Position numbers and translations under genes: made by a program
Assembly (NCBI GenBank): GCA_018894105.1
Contig: CM032117.1
Coordinates: 51,122,503-51,186,502 of the forward strand
Direction: 5' to 3'
DNA length: 64,000 nt
DNA from: Jacaranda mimosifolia
Taxonomy: Eukaryota > Streptophyta > Magnoliopsida > Lamiales > Bignoniaceae
Shown here: positions 12,366 to 25,249 of the stretch, piece after piece
Position numbering within the stretch: the first letter of the stretch is position 1
Layout of the letters: every line of letters starts with the position of its first letter
The notes under the pieces: generated by a model
What the model was told of the DNA's origin: nothing
The model's input: only the letters and a program-made list of their open reading frames with translations
Databases searched by the model: none

Positions 12366-15143
12366 CTTTAAAGTGAGAGAAGGAACCAGAGAAGGGTAAA
12401 ACCACATGACGACAGTTCTTGATAACAAAGAACTGGGTTTCAATTTTCTTAATTTGCTTCTTTCAAGAAGACTGAAGGTGTTATCCAAGAATGCAGACAA
12501 GTGCTATATTTTACAAGTATATAGCAATTTTTGCCTTCATGTGCCTTAAGTTAACAATGCAATGGATACACAGTTAACCAATTAGGAGCCAATTCTGTGA
12601 TCAAGATTGTCTAAAAGGATGGTGTGCTCGAGGGAGTAAGCCAACACTTGATACCAGATATACACATTGCCACATTCAACTGATTCTATACATATGCTGA
12701 CAGAGAACAAAGTATAAACCGCGCCAAGATCTCTGTCTCATAGTCATAGACTTCAATGATATGGGAGGTTATCCATACATTTCACATTATGTTGTTTTTC
12801 CTCTCCTAGAAATGTCATTCAAGATCTGTTAAAGGTCATCAATATAAAAAATAGAAAGCGTGAAAGAAAAGAGATGTCCAAAGCTAACAACACACTATAA
12901 ACAATTAATATCCTCACTAATCTGATTTCGGAATTTGCATTACCAAGAAATGAAGTCTATTACTCTCATAATTGTTTATATAATGCCCCCAAAGGAAATA
13001 GTAAGGAAATAAAGTGGAATATGGAGCTTGTAGTATAATGATGATATCACATGACTGTCTAACTGCTTAATTTTCGCTTAGAGATAGTCAAACAAAAAAT
13101 GTGTGAAACAAAAAGGTTAATACCTGATAATTGATTCCTAACAAGTAATTGAAAGGTTGCAGAATGGCGTGCCTGACACGGGATTTCTACATGATCTAAA
13201 GCATAATTACAGAAATCTAGATGTTGAGCTAGTCTAAATTACCTAGAGGTAGATTAAGAAGCAAAGAAGACCATGATAGCAACCGTCAATGCATGTTCAT
13301 TTAAAATGGACAGAAATCCTGCCACTTTTGCCCCACTACATTGTTTGGGGGTAGCTTATGATGCATGGACAACTATAATTTGCAGAAGAAAAAAAGTTGT
13401 GTTAGATCACTTTGACAGCCAGGTTAACTATTTACAATTGCACCTTCCTTAATAGTTTTATGCACCATTTTTTGAAGAAAAGCATTGTCTTATGTTTTTC
13501 TGTTTCCTGCACCCCACCACACTTCTCTCGAGCTCTCTTTCAGCAGTTTGCTGAAAGCCAAAACCAAATTAGGTCTATATTCCTCTCAAATTAAATTAAA
13601 AATACTTGCGCCTCTCTTCCTCATTCATTATAGGCATAGCAAAATACTTCAGTTGCTCTCTCGAACTTGAGCTCATACTACTAAAATTAACCCTTATAAT
13701 TGGATAAAAGTTCTCTTACAGTTCCCTTTGATAATAAAAGGTGCAATACTAATCCAACATTTAAGCTACAAGATATATGAGGTTACACAGAACATACTAA
13801 ATGCAACTTATTATGCAGCTGGGGCAACAACTTTATCAAGGAGACTAATTTTGTTACTCAAACCATCATAAAAAATAACAGCAAGTCTGTTATACAGAAA
13901 CTTTTTGGTCACAAAATTATTAACATTCTCATTGTTGACTATAAAACCTAAAGCTTCCCGGATGCTACTATAGTATCGCAATCATGAACCAAGGAAGCCA
14001 TTAGTGTGGAAAAAGAGTGGAAAATAGAACATGCCTTTTATCCTTTTTAGAACACCAATTTTCTTTGATCGTTTGAGTGACTTTGGTTCATAGCCTTAAG
14101 TTGGGACAGTCACCCCATATTATCATCTATTTATTGCAGCTTAATGTGAAAGGAGACTTGTTAAAAGAAAAATTCAGACGTTGAGCACTTGTAGTCGTAC
14201 ATCACAAGGAACTACTTGTGGATATCCCATGTAGCTCAATGAATCAGCAATGGAGTACAAGGATAACAAATGGTTACTCTTTTCCTGTTGCCAAACTACT
14301 GGTTTAATTTTATCAGAGTAGAGCACAAAGTTGAACGATGTACATAACTCCATACACTTCTTTATGCCATAGAAACCCAAGATGGATCATACTGTTGAAT
14401 TCAATGGCAAACAACGATTACCAGTAATGCATGCCAAACAAAGACATTCTAGTAGTATAATGGGATCTAAGATTTATTGTGAGACTTGAATCCCATCAGC
14501 ACCATGCAAGTATAGTTCCTAAAGAAAGAGTACGGTACAGATACAGATTTTCCACCCAGTTTATGGAAAGCAAATTTGAATCTGTTGCAGCTTGGATTGA
14601 TTGTTCCAAAGCAATACATAGCATGACACTCAGAACCTCCCCCGCGCCTCCCCCCACCAGTCCACCACCAAAGAAAAAAAGAAAAAAAAGAAAATTGAGA
14701 TATGATATGAAAGACACAGCAGAAAATAACTTTAAACTTTAAAGGATTTCAGCTGAAACAGCACATGTTCATGGAGAAAAACAGCATGGATACCATCAAA
14801 ATTACAAAATATATCAATGATGGCCTAAAAATTAAATGAAGAAACAATCAATATCAAGAAATGACAAAAATCTCCAAGAACCCAGAAGCTAAAAATCAAA
14901 ATAAGCACAAAAAGATTAAAACTTGGATCAAGAAGCAGACAAGATCATACCAGGAACAATCTGAAAAAGGGATTGAGGAGGAGCACAATTGCAAATGCAT
15001 GGAGCACAAGAAGCCGAAACCCCTTTCAATTTCAACCCCTTCTTGAATTTAAAATACAAAGCCGGCCCAGATACGCAGAGCGCAGAAACCACTGCAAAAA
15101 TCACCAAGCAACAACGCAAGCAAGTCCCCGATCTCCTACTCAT
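11188..15143 (-). CDS. DUF1068 membrane-anchored coiled-coil protein, three exons with a 24-nt microexon
   Basis: Exons on the minus strand: 15143-14951, 12043-12020 and 11489-11188, giving 172 aa. Exon 1 encodes a basic N-terminus (MSRRSGTCLR), one hydrophobic segment at about residues 11-30 and a Cys-rich stretch. The 24-nt middle exon supplies seven whole codons (LANLSVT) plus split Gly and Asp codons at its two edges. Exon 3 holds an acidic start (DCGNDDPDLKEE), then a helical, charged region with EKQFVDLL, EEHSQHMNI and ASQYQREAEKC, ending in ARQLGWEGE. This order and length fit the plant DUF1068 family, which has no well-defined biochemical role that I can state. A type II single-pass endomembrane protein with a lumenal coiled coil is an inference. 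The ATG at 15143 is preferred because relatives start at M-x-RRSG; an in-frame ATG seven codons upstream (15164) is possible. Intron 1 is 2.9 kb. Confidence 0.9.
12320..12363. repeat. (GA)n/(CT)n microsatellite in DUF1068 intron 1
   Basis: A short GA run is followed directly by about 17 CT units, making a self-complementary GA-CT block. Confidence 0.9.
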
Positions 15144-15164
15144 CTCTCTCCTCCTCACTCTCAC

Positions 15165-17135
15165 TGTGTGCGTCCGTGCTTGTGTGTGTGGAAGAATGCG
15201 AGATCTAACAGTGGTTCATTAAATTAAAATGGGCAAAGTCCGTCTGGGATCTATCCATTTCTATCTATCAACGCGGTAGAATTATTTATAATTATGCATT
15301 GGGAGACTTCGGAAAGGAGTCGGTGTGTGCTTTGACGTACAATGGCCGGTAAAAGCTGTGGCAATATTGCTGTAAATCAATGAATTCGGTGCGATTCAAT
15401 TACATCTGAGTTATAATAATAGGGTATAAAATGTTTCGAATCGGGTTAAATTAGATTGGTTGAGGTAAATTTTATTGGGTTAAAGATTTAAAATAAATTT
15501 AAATGAATTTAAAATGGGTTCAATTAAAAATAAAATTTAATATTTTTAGAACATAAATTTTATAATTTTCTTAAACTTGTTATAAAATTTTAATACATAT
15601 ATTCTTCCATATTTTCCCCCCTTTTTTGGATACAAAAATTTAGATGAGTTCGAGGTCGGTCATCATCAGAGTCAGGGCATATCCACAGGTTCTATAGATG
15701 CTTATAGAGGTACTTACAGATCGTACAATAAAAAAATCATCATGTCAGCAGAGAAAGTTGCACATGCGAGCTTTATAAGGCTCGTGCACATTCCTTACCA
15801 AGTGCACCAACATCTATTGGTTATATTCTTCCATTTCTAGTTACATAAAAATAGTACTAAATTTGTGCACAAATATGAGATACAAAACATTCTTGCAAAT
15901 ATATATATTCTCCAAAAGAAAGTGAGTGAACTAAATTTTTTGTAAAAATATAAATTATCCCATAATATAATCTCAATAAAAGAGAATACGTAAGCTTTAT
16001 AGATATTTGAGATACATGTGATCTAATTTCTAATAAAATAAAGTTTCATATTATGCTTAAAAATTAGAAAATTTTAGTTGAGTTGTTAAAATTATAAAGT
16101 GTTCATACAGTCCGAATGTATTCATATTGAAATTATGTCAACGTTTTTAATTCATTCAATATAGTCACTTTATAAACGTTATTTAAAAAAATAAAATGTA
16201 TTTCAAATGTTTTAATAAAATATTTTTTATTATAAAAGATACCTCAACTACGTTTATGATACTTATTAATATAATACAAAGGACCTAGACATGTTTTTCC
16301 AAATATTTTTATAGCCGCTGGACGTTTATATAATTTATTAGGAAAAAAATATTAGTGAATTAATCTAATTTTCAAGTGGGAGTTTGATCATGTGCCATGT
16401 AAAAGTTGAATAAAAGTTTAGCCATTAATGTAATAAAAAAATTATTAAAATATTCTACTTAAGGAAGTTGTTTTTACTTTAATCATGTGCCATGTGTAAA
16501 TAACCTTTAATTGTGTGCCTTTTAAAGCATGCCGGTTATCGTTCTTTAAAAGCTGGATAAATTGCATATTTTTAAGCTAATCATAATTTGAAAAAGATAA
16601 TGATAATTATGGTTGTTAAAATTCTGCTCTTTGTGAAAAAATAATGTACATACCTAGACAATTTAATAATAATTATATCTAAATTTATGTTTTAATTAAT
16701 TAGTAACATTGAATTTAATAAAATTATTTGTGAATGCCTATACATGTTAGTTATTTGGATTGTTTAAGTACTTGTATTTCATTTTATCGTTTCTATGTGA
16801 AAAGTATAATAAAAATCAATTGCATGCGCTTTGTTAAGAAAAATGAGTCTATTGCTTACATTCTATTCGATGGAGTGATGAAATTCCACATATATATCTT
16901 AAAATATATTTTAATCTAATAAAATATCCAAAAATAATAAATATTTTAAAATTATATAATTACTTTAATAGTATATTCTATTTCACAAATTTTACAGAAA
17001 ACTGAAAGAAACCCACATAAGATGGACACAATTCAAGTATTAATGAGAGTACATCATAAGATATTGTCAAAATAAAAAATAATAAGACAGTATTAACTTC
17101 AATGCCTCCTTAACAATAGGGACTTCATCATAAAC
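15165..17135. other. DUF1068 upstream region and AT-rich spacer
   Basis: The first 100 bases (pyrimidine- and TGTG-rich) are the likely 5' leader and promoter side of the minus-strand DUF1068 gene. From about 15410 on the sequence is AT-rich, with a decayed duplicated phrase (ATCATGTGCCATGT at about 16388 and 16483). No protein-coding exon is recognisable. Confidence 0.5.
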
Positions 17136-17957
17136 TAAGGCCCGTTTACTTTGTGAGATGGGATATGGGGTGATAGGATGAAATGAGGGATGGAGAGTGA
17201 GATTAGGATAATTCTATATTTTTGAAATTATATTTATTTCGTGGGATGATATGAATGATAAAAGTGGATAATTGTATTGAATATTTACTTTGATGAATTA
17301 TAATATTGGGATAAATTATAAAAAACTAAAGTACCCCAAATTAAAATATTTTTCTATTTAGCATAAAGAAATTATTTTTTCTCCATTTCAATACAACATC
17401 CAACTAATTCTTCTTTTTGCCAAAAATACAGAAATTAATTTTTCTCCATTCCAATACAACATCTTTACACATGAACATAAAATCTTATAATTCAAAGGAT
17501 TTAGGGTTTTTTTTTTGTTATTATTAATATCATTAGATAAATTACAATTATATAAATATATATGTTTTTTTCTTTTGATTATTTTTAATATAAATATATT
17601 TTAAAAATATTTTAAAATATTTTTAAAATATAAATAAATTTTTAATATGAACATATTTTTAATTAATTTTTAACTGTTTAATTGGTGCCACAACCAGAAG
17701 TTCTTTGAAATTATGGCACCATTTAGTGAGTGGGCATACTTTTGTAATTAATTGTGAATAGTTGGGACAATTTTGTAATTTTCACTCATCATCCTACTTT
17801 AGTCATTTCTGGTATAAAATTCTGGATCGGATGAGCCATCCTTCATTTAGTCTGCACAGTGGTAGGCTTGAGCTTATCTACCGGGCCCAAAACATTCAAA
17901 GTAAACATTGGATGAAGTGGACATCCCACTTCTTCAGCCCAAGTAAACAAACCCTAA
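17136..17957. mobile_element. Tourist/PIF-Harbinger-like MITE (about 816 bp) with TAA target duplication
   Basis: The element runs from GGCCCGTTTACTT (17139) to AAGTAAACAAACCC (ending 17954). The ends are imperfect inverted repeats sharing GTTTACTT, and TAA flanks both sides (17136-17138 and 17955-17957). That 3-bp TAA duplication is typical of PIF/Harbinger elements. The interior is AT-rich and I see no transposase. A short open frame in the right half (from 17762) has no recognised homology. Confidence 0.6.
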
Positions 17958-18009
17958 AGGTTGTGGCTAAGGAAGATGAATCAGCGGGCATTAAGGAGAA
18001 TGAATGAGT

Positions 18010-18970
18010 TATGGCCTAATATGTTGACGCTTATAATTAATTGTATATTATATATCTATTACAAAATGTGTCAAGTCACGTGACGTATATAAATAGTTCG
18101 AATTAACAAAAGGCGGGAAGCAAAAGGGAGAAAAGATCCCTAGTGGAGGGATTTGTACCTTATCAAATGAAAAATGAAGTAGTTAGCTTGAGCTCTTAGC
18201 ATTGGCACCGTGTATGGGAAGTTGATGAGTAAGCTGTGAGTATGTAGTGTTAGACATGGCCTATCTTGGCAGTAATGAGATGCCTTCGCCTGGATTAAAG
18301 CATGAAGAGTCTATGAATTTTTACCAAATCTAGCAAGAACCGACCATATTTCATTGAGTGTCTAAAATGATTATGACAATCGTACAATCTGCATTAGCAC
18401 CCTAATCTTCACAATAAGTTGTGTTTGAGTAGCTTGATCATTGGAGAGTCTCTCTTCTCGAAATGACAATAGCCTGTGGTGAGGAGGAAAATGTCAGGCA
18501 ACGACTAGCTCTACCCCTTCAGGACAATGATGCTTCTTTCATTGCTTGTGAGGTGCAAGCCTTCCGAGCTCAATTGGCAGATGTACGAGAAATTAGAATG
18601 ATTGCAGAATTTGCTCCATTGTCTAAGAAAGGCATCCATTCAACATTCAAATTATGGTAGATGAACCCCATGTCACCTAGCTTCAAAGCCTTAAATATCC
18701 TAGAGTACAATGGGACATCAACTCTTTCTAGACTTGTATGCAAGTTAATTTGAACAACTTGCCCTCTTGCACAAATATACCTATTAGATGAAATGTAAGG
18801 TCTTCCCAACGACATTATCCAGACACTAGTTGAATAAGCTTTCTACTAACTCCACCAACTCTTTTAAGGAATTTAGTAGACATTTCCTCCATTAGCTCAC
18901 TAGCAGTAAGATGTTGTTGAGTCTTTTCAACTTGAAGCAAAAGGATGCTGAATCTCTCTGATTGTTTACG
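18010..18970 (+). pseudogene. Decayed Ty3/gypsy 5' part: PBS-like site and start of gag
   Basis: ATTGGCACCGTGTATGGGAA (18201-18220) resembles the conserved leader/PBS motif of plant gypsy elements (usually TTGGCGCC...). Downstream, broken frames read like a plant gypsy gag: a PL-SKK phrase near 18610, LEYNGTST near 18705, then SFKEFSRHF and SLFNLKQKDAESL between 18855 and 18955. Several stops interrupt it. The gag frame breaks at 18970, where a Mutator-like element begins, and resumes at 25464. The sequence before 18200 may be the rest of the 5' LTR but its left edge is not visible. This is a relic with no coding capacity. Confidence 0.7.
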
Positions 18971-19235
18971 GGAAAAATTGCAAATTTAGTCCACCAACTA
19001 TACCCTCTTTCAATTCTAGTCCATTTTGACATGGGGTTAGTACATTTGGTCCATAGGCCCGTAATTTTTCACACATTTGGTACAATTTTTCCCAATATTG
19101 GTCCTTTAGGCTGATTAATTTGAAATTGAGCCCGACAATCATCCACTCAGCAGCTTTCGAGCTCCAATTGTGGGCATTTTATGCCATTTGGCAACAACCA
19201 GCCACATCATCTAAATCAGCTACACCACGTAATGT
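18971..19235 (+). repeat. Left terminal inverted repeat of the MULE
   Basis: It matches the inverse of 25250-25463. Relative to the right copy it contains about 50 extra bases (near 19065-19115, including ACACATTTGGTACAATTTTT). Shared landmarks are CCATAGGCCCGTAATTT, GCCATTTGGCAACAA and GCCACATCA. Confidence 0.85.
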
Positions 19236-20282
19236 AAATGGGAATGTAAAATGAAAAACCTTAAATAATTTATTATAAAATTTTAAAAATTGAAACTCAA
19301 AAAACGAAAAACATAAAAATGCTACAATTATTTGAAAAATGCTAACATGAGACTTCTTCAAAATTAGAGACAGTAGAAACACAAAATTAGAAGTCTCGAC
19401 AACCAGCAAAAACCCAAACCTTAGCCCTTCAATCGCTTTTGAAATCCCCCCAAAAAGCCCTTAATCTAAAAAAAAAAAGGGTCAAATATGACCACAAAAG
19501 GTAAAATCTCATCGTAGAAGAAGAAATCCTACATTGATAAATCCATAACACTAACAGATTGTGGATGAACCTTCACACTCATTCACTTGTTTGCTAAAGT
19601 TTACGTTCGTGCGACTATGGAGAAAATGTTGAAGCTCCCTTTAAAGATATGCATTTGCCACCTCCTGCATATGGTAAGCATTAAATATTCCTCTTTTGAG
19701 TTGTATCTATTGTTTTGTAAAGATTTATGGGTCTACAGATATTTTTTTAGTTGAAAAGTAGAATTATTGTTGTTTGTACTTGTTTATTTGTGTAGAGGGA
19801 CCACATTTGCTTTTATGTCACTTTCAAAGTGTCTTATTCTTGTTGTTTATTGTTTTGCTTGGGACCGAAATCTACTTGGGGTTTTTTATTTTTTATTCAT
19901 TGGATGTAGAATACTGATGTTAAAGATTTCTTATATGCTTCTATTTTAGTTGAAAAGTGCCTTCTTTTTATTGTTTATTGTTTATGTTGGAACCTCAACA
20001 GATATGATTCCTATTTGTACTGTAGTTAGTTTGATTGTAGAACAAGAATGGCATTTTATGATGCATGTGGGCTTATATCTGTATTTTCTAAAAGTTAATG
20101 ATGAATACTATAATTTGTCTTTTTTGTGCTCCCTGTTCCCACATGAAATGTAGGAATATGTGCATTTGGGAATCCGAATGTAGTTTATGTGTAGCGTATG
20201 TATGTATGTTCAAATAATTTTTTTTCTTTGTCTTTTGTGTACTGTGGAGAGACAGGTTCTAGAAAAATCATTGTTTCTATAT

Positions 20283-22926
20283 TTTAGGGGGGGTTGTGAT
20301 TTTGCCCCTCCTTGTGTGTACAAGAATGGCAAACTTGCTAAGTTTGATTACTTCTTACTAGAAATTCTGAATTTTAGGAATGTGAATTCCTTATGTGATA
20401 GTGTCAAAGGGAAAACCTCTAGCAAGTTCTATTCCAAAATTGATGGTGCATTCAAGCTTATTAGTGATGATACAGATTTTAAAACAATTGGTCAATATTG
20501 TAATAAATTTAGAGGGGTAAAAATTTGTGTAGAGACAGAATCCCAACCTCATGGCCCATCCCAATCCCGCCTTCAACCTAATCCCAAACACAATGTCAAT
20601 CCTAAATACAAGTTCAATCCCAAGTTGATATCCAATTCCAAACCTAAACCCAAACACAAACACTGCCCCAAGCCAAACACATGGACAATACCAAACATAA
20701 ACACAATCCCAATCACAGTCTCAAACCCAAACATAACTTAATAATGAGAGTAGGTTAGGGAATTGGTTTGAGACTGTCAGTATACTTCCAACTTTTAGTG
20801 GTGATAATGACAGTAGTTTAAGTATGAGTGACCTTTTATATCATTTTGGGGATGACAGTGAGAGAGTAGGTGATGATATGCTTTTTGACCAATTTATTGA
20901 TCTAGATGAGGAATAGGTTGGGCTTGAGGAAGCAAATGTTAATAAGAGGGATAGGGAAGAGGGATGAAAATATCAGTGATAATATTAGTGAAGAAGACAT
21001 GGTGGGTGATAGTGATGTAGCTTTAGACAGTGATGTAGAGTCAGATGGTGAAGCTCATGGCCCTCATGCACCTTTCTTTAATTATAACCTAAAAACTAGT
21101 CCTAAATTTGAACTAGGCATGATATTTAGGAACAAGACATATTTTAGGAAGGCCATGCATGCTGAAGCTGAAGCCATCCAAAGTATGAGAAACACCAAAA
21201 TAAAAAAGAATAACAAAGAAAGAGTGTATGCAAAATATAAGTCTAAAGGATGTGATGGAAAATTCATGCATATAGAGTGGATGATGGGTTCTACTTTTCA
21301 AATAAACACATATTACCCTACACATACATGCCAACCAACATATGATGTTTCTAATGTCACATTCACTTAACTTCATGAGAAATTTGTTAATAAAATGAAA
21401 ATTGATCTAAGAAGGAGGATTGAGGGCTTTAGGCAAGAGTTAGAAATAGATGTGAGGGTGAGTATCTCTTGGCATCAAGCCTATAGAGCCAAGAAAAAAG
21501 CACTTCAGATGATTGAGGGGCTCCTAAAGCTCAATATGCCAAACTTTGGGACTATGTAGCTGAGTTGAGAAGAACCAACCCAGGTTCTACTATTATTCTA
21601 GGTATGGATGACAGCAGTGGGGAGTATACTTTCACATATTTTTATTGTTGCTTTAGGACATTAAAAATTGGGTTTTTATTTGGTTGAAGACCTATTTTGG
21701 ATGTAAATAGGTGTCATCTAAGTAGGCCTCACAAGGAGTTTTGCTTACAGGTATTGGTGTAGACCTAATTAACAACCATATTCAGTGGCATATGCTGTGG
21801 CAAAATAGGGAAGGAGGAGACATTTGGTCTTGGTTCTTAACCTTACTAAAATAAGATCTTCGAATAACTCAACTATAAGAATTTACATTCATGTTTGATA
21901 TACAGAAAGACTTTATTCAAGCCTTTAATAAGATTTTTTTCCAGAGTCTGAGCATAGGTTTTATGCGAGGCATATGTAGAAAAACTTCATGAGTGGTGGG
22001 TTTAAGAGGTTGGAGTTTAAGGATACGTTGTGGAAAGCAGCCAATAATACAATTGTTGGACAATTTAAGTTGCACATGCAAGTTATGGCTGATCTTGATC
22101 CTGCAGCTATTGAATGATTTAGTGAAAAACCACCTTCACAATGGAGTAAATCTTATTTCACTCCAATATCAAAATGTGATATCACTTTTAAATAACTTTT
22201 GTGAATCTTTCAATACCTCCATTCTTTATACTAGAGAGAAGTCAATATTGACTATGCTTGAATGGATAAGAGAGATCATGATAACTAGGTTGCAAAAGAA
22301 TAGAGAAAAAGCAAAAAATAGAAGAGATGATCATTGTCCTGCCATCATGGAAATCTTGAATGAAAATGTGAAAAAGTTAGGAGATTGCATCCCTAGGAAA
22401 TCTGATAATAAGCATTATCAAATCACACATATATATGGAGGGCAATATTGGGTGGATTTGGAAACATGGAGCTGTAGCTATAGAAAATAGGATTTGACAG
22501 GGATTCCTTGTCTTCATGCTTGTTGTGCAATATGCAATCAAAGGTAGGATCCCAAATTTTATGTATCTCAATGCTATATTGTTGAATGTTAGAAAAAAGT
22601 TTATGAAAGTGCCATTATGGGTATTAACAGTCAAGACTTGTAGGGGGAAACTATTTAGATACCTCCTCTTCCTCCAAACTTCACAAATGGAGGCCTACAA
22701 AAGCAAGAAGAAAAGGCCTTGACGAGCCTATGGAAAAGGGAAAGAAAAAGAGCAAAGGGAGGCCTGGAGTTGAAGACCAGCCAACAAAATTGAGAAAGAG
22801 AGTTAAAGGCCTAAAGTGTAGTTCATGCAGGCAACTTGGACACAACCACATGAAGTTTCCACTAAAGACAAATCCTTTGGATAAAGATGTTATAGATTTG
22901 ACAATTGATGCCCAAGACATGGAATA
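20283..22926 (+). pseudogene. MuDR-type (MURA-like) transposase, inactivated
   Basis: Domain order can be followed across broken frames. A PB1-like N-terminal domain starts with FRGGCDFAPP (about 20280-20550); a P-N-P-K repeat linker and acidic stretch follow. The MuDR DNA-binding domain runs from FELGMIFRNKTYFRKA to TYYPTHTCQP (about 21105-21340). Then come RAKKKALQMIEG (about 21485) and RRTNPGST (about 21570). The catalytic core is badly damaged: the first motif, normally VDG, reads VNR (about 21705), so the first acidic residue is gone, and the middle of the core is scrambled. The CESFN-like motif (about 22200) is followed by a SWIM-type zinc finger (CLHACC, about 22510) and a zinc knuckle region (CSSCRQLGH, about 22825). 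Stops and frameshifts are frequent. In working MULEs this protein binds the TIRs and catalyses cut-and-paste transposition; this copy cannot. Confidence 0.85.
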
Positions 22927-24404
22927 ACTGCTGGCTACTCAAGCTTCTCAAGCCTCTATAAGTAATTTGAAGGTATGGCCTTAATTTTAATATTGTTTCA
23001 ATAAATTCATGACATTGTCTATTAATTCAATTAACTGGAGCCACTGTCCATATGTTGCTTGATAGGTCACATGAAATGCTAGTTCCTCAAGTGAAATTCC
23101 AAAAAATGCATAAACTAATCTGCAAGACAATGTTAAAATAATGTTATGTAATTATATTAAAAATTTATGTAATTGTCCATTAATAAAGTTATTTTATTTG
23201 TTATTTATGATATTTGACAAGTTAGGAAAAGAAATGTTGGCACTTCAAGTCATTCGACAGATAATCCAAAAAGAGATGGATAGGATAATGTTAATAAATC
23301 ATCCATGTTAGTGTTATTTTTTATTATAAGTAATTCTACTAATTAATGCATACAATGTTATATAGGCAATGTTAAGCATGAGGAGAGCAACCACTAGTGC
23401 TGGAAGAAGATCTCTAAGGGGTCAAACAAAGGTATATTAAAATAACTATGTGAATTTAATCTTTTGTTAGTTGCATATTTAAGTGAAATAAGTTATCTTG
23501 CTTGTGTGTTTTTACAGGTAAAACATGGTTAAGAAGAAACTAGTGGGCTTAGAAGGTCTCCAAGAGCAAAAGGCAAACCAAAGGTATAAAGATAAAATTT
23601 AATATTCATTGTTTATTCAATTATCTTGTCACTAATTTGGTGATTTTTATTTATTTATTTATTTATTTATTTTTGTAGGAAATCAATTAAAGTGGTTCTG
23701 ATAAAACAAAAAAGGTACCTGGACCTTCCATGTACCAACAACTATAAATGTCACAAGTGGCAGCAGCCTCACCACTGCCTAAGGAAAAAGGAGATTGTAC
23801 AGCTCACCAACCTGACACAAGCTATGGAGAGTCTGAATGGGAACAAAAAGGCAGTGAGAAAGAAAAAGAAGTGATAAAACTGATGCTTCTTAAGATTTTA
23901 TTTTGTTTGATTGGTTGTAACTTGATATTCATGCAAGTTGTTAATACTTGGTTGTGGTCTTGGATACTTGCTGGTTTTGGTAGTGCATGAAACATGTTAG
24001 TTTTGGATTGGTAATTTTTTTGCTGGGATTGGAGTGAACTTTTATTGTGGTTATGACAAACTAAATGTTTGAATATTTAATATTTTTGTCCATGGTAATG
24101 AATATTATATCTTACATTTCTACTTTTCCTAGAGAGCAAAGTGCAGTTTATATCTTTTCTACATTGTGTATTTAGTGTTCTATTATATTGTATGACCATA
24201 ACTTAGGAATGTAATAAGCAATGCACACACACAAGTGCACTCGGTCACTTCCATTTTTTGCAGCATAGATGGCACCAAACATTTGGTCACTTTGTTCAAT
24301 TTCTTTTTTTGCATGAGAGATGGCACCAAGCATTTGATCACTTCTATTACTAATGAAACCTATGAAAGTTAACACTACATAGATGATATAATTAAAACTA
24401 GTCT

Positions 24405-25015
24405 TCAATAACATTCCATCCAACTACAATAAAAGAAAGAAATGGGGGAAAAAGAGACAAAAATGCAGGAACTTTGATATTTCATTACAATTGCTCTAAA
24501 GATCAACCTAAAAAGCCATGACATTAGAATTATTGTAAATATAACTGCAAGTAAGGCCAATACAACAAACATCCCACAAAATACAATCTTGCAAGTTATT
24601 TTCCAATCCCATCGAGACATCTTTAGTTTCTGATTCTCAGCCTCCAACTCATTGATTTTGTGCAGAAGACCTAGAATAATGCTTTTGGATCTTGCACACA
24701 TGGGTAGGTCGACCAATTCGAAGAACCCACACCCATTCCTCTGAATAAAGAAAAAAAGAAAAAGAAAAGAAAACTGTCAGAAGTTGTCACTTACAGAACC
24801 CACACCGATTCCTCTAAACCCACACCCATTTAATCTAAAATTGAAACTAAAACCCTAACCCCATTTCAGAAGTTGTCACTCACATTGTATCTTTGGTAGG
24901 AAATAAATCTTCTATCAGGGTTTTGATCAGTCCATAAGGTCTTTACCAAGCATCTCTCGCCACAGCTTTATTCCAAGGGCCTTACGAAAGCTGAGGAGCT
25001 TGAAGAGGATGGCAT
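24405..25015 (-). pseudogene. GRF-type zinc-finger/membrane protein gene inside the MULE, broken
   Basis: Two minus-strand exons join in frame: 25015-24884 and 24740-24405. Exon 1 begins MPSSSSSSAF, hits a TAA at codon 16, then reads SCGERC and LWTDQNPDRRF. Exon 2 continues NGCGFFELVDLPMC, a KINELEAENQKLK coiled coil and a hydrophobic segment (VVLALLAVIFTIILMSWLF). This is the layout of plant GRF zinc-finger proteins with a coiled coil and C-terminal membrane helix. Two of the expected zinc-binding Cys are missing: the stop sits near the first, and the third is Tyr (ISYQRY where relatives have a Cys). Its position inside the TIRs, opposite to the transposase, suggests it is an accessory or captured gene of the MULE. 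What the protein would do is not known. Confidence 0.7.
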
Positions 25016-25249
25016 TGTTAGGGGAAAAAAAAAAAATAGAAAAGAAAAATATGAGGAGAGAAGCTTTCGGTAGTGAGGAAAAGAAAAGGGGAAGAACCTT
25101 TTGGTAGTGAAGAGAGAGAGAAGAGATGAAATATGAAAATGGGGGAAAGAAAAATTATTTAGGGGAAAGGAAAATTGGTTGGATATTAATAAATTTTAAC
25201 AAATCAATTTTAAAAAATTTTAATTCAGCATATGACATGGCAATTATTA

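Noticed and set aside
15144..15164. Upstream ATG of the DUF1068 gene (seven codons earlier)
   Set aside because: In frame, but relatives start at the later M-x-RRSG. Kept as an alternative, not the chosen start.
20391..20663. 90-codon minus-strand frame opposite the transposase
   Set aside because: It is a shadow of the P-N-P-K repeat linker; its repeated VFGIG-type residues reflect the complement of that repeat.
23692..23990. Short plus-strand frames after the MULE transposase
   Set aside because: They are probably decayed C-terminal exons of the transposase gene and not separate genes. Acceptor-like and donor-like sites flank them but the frames do not join cleanly.
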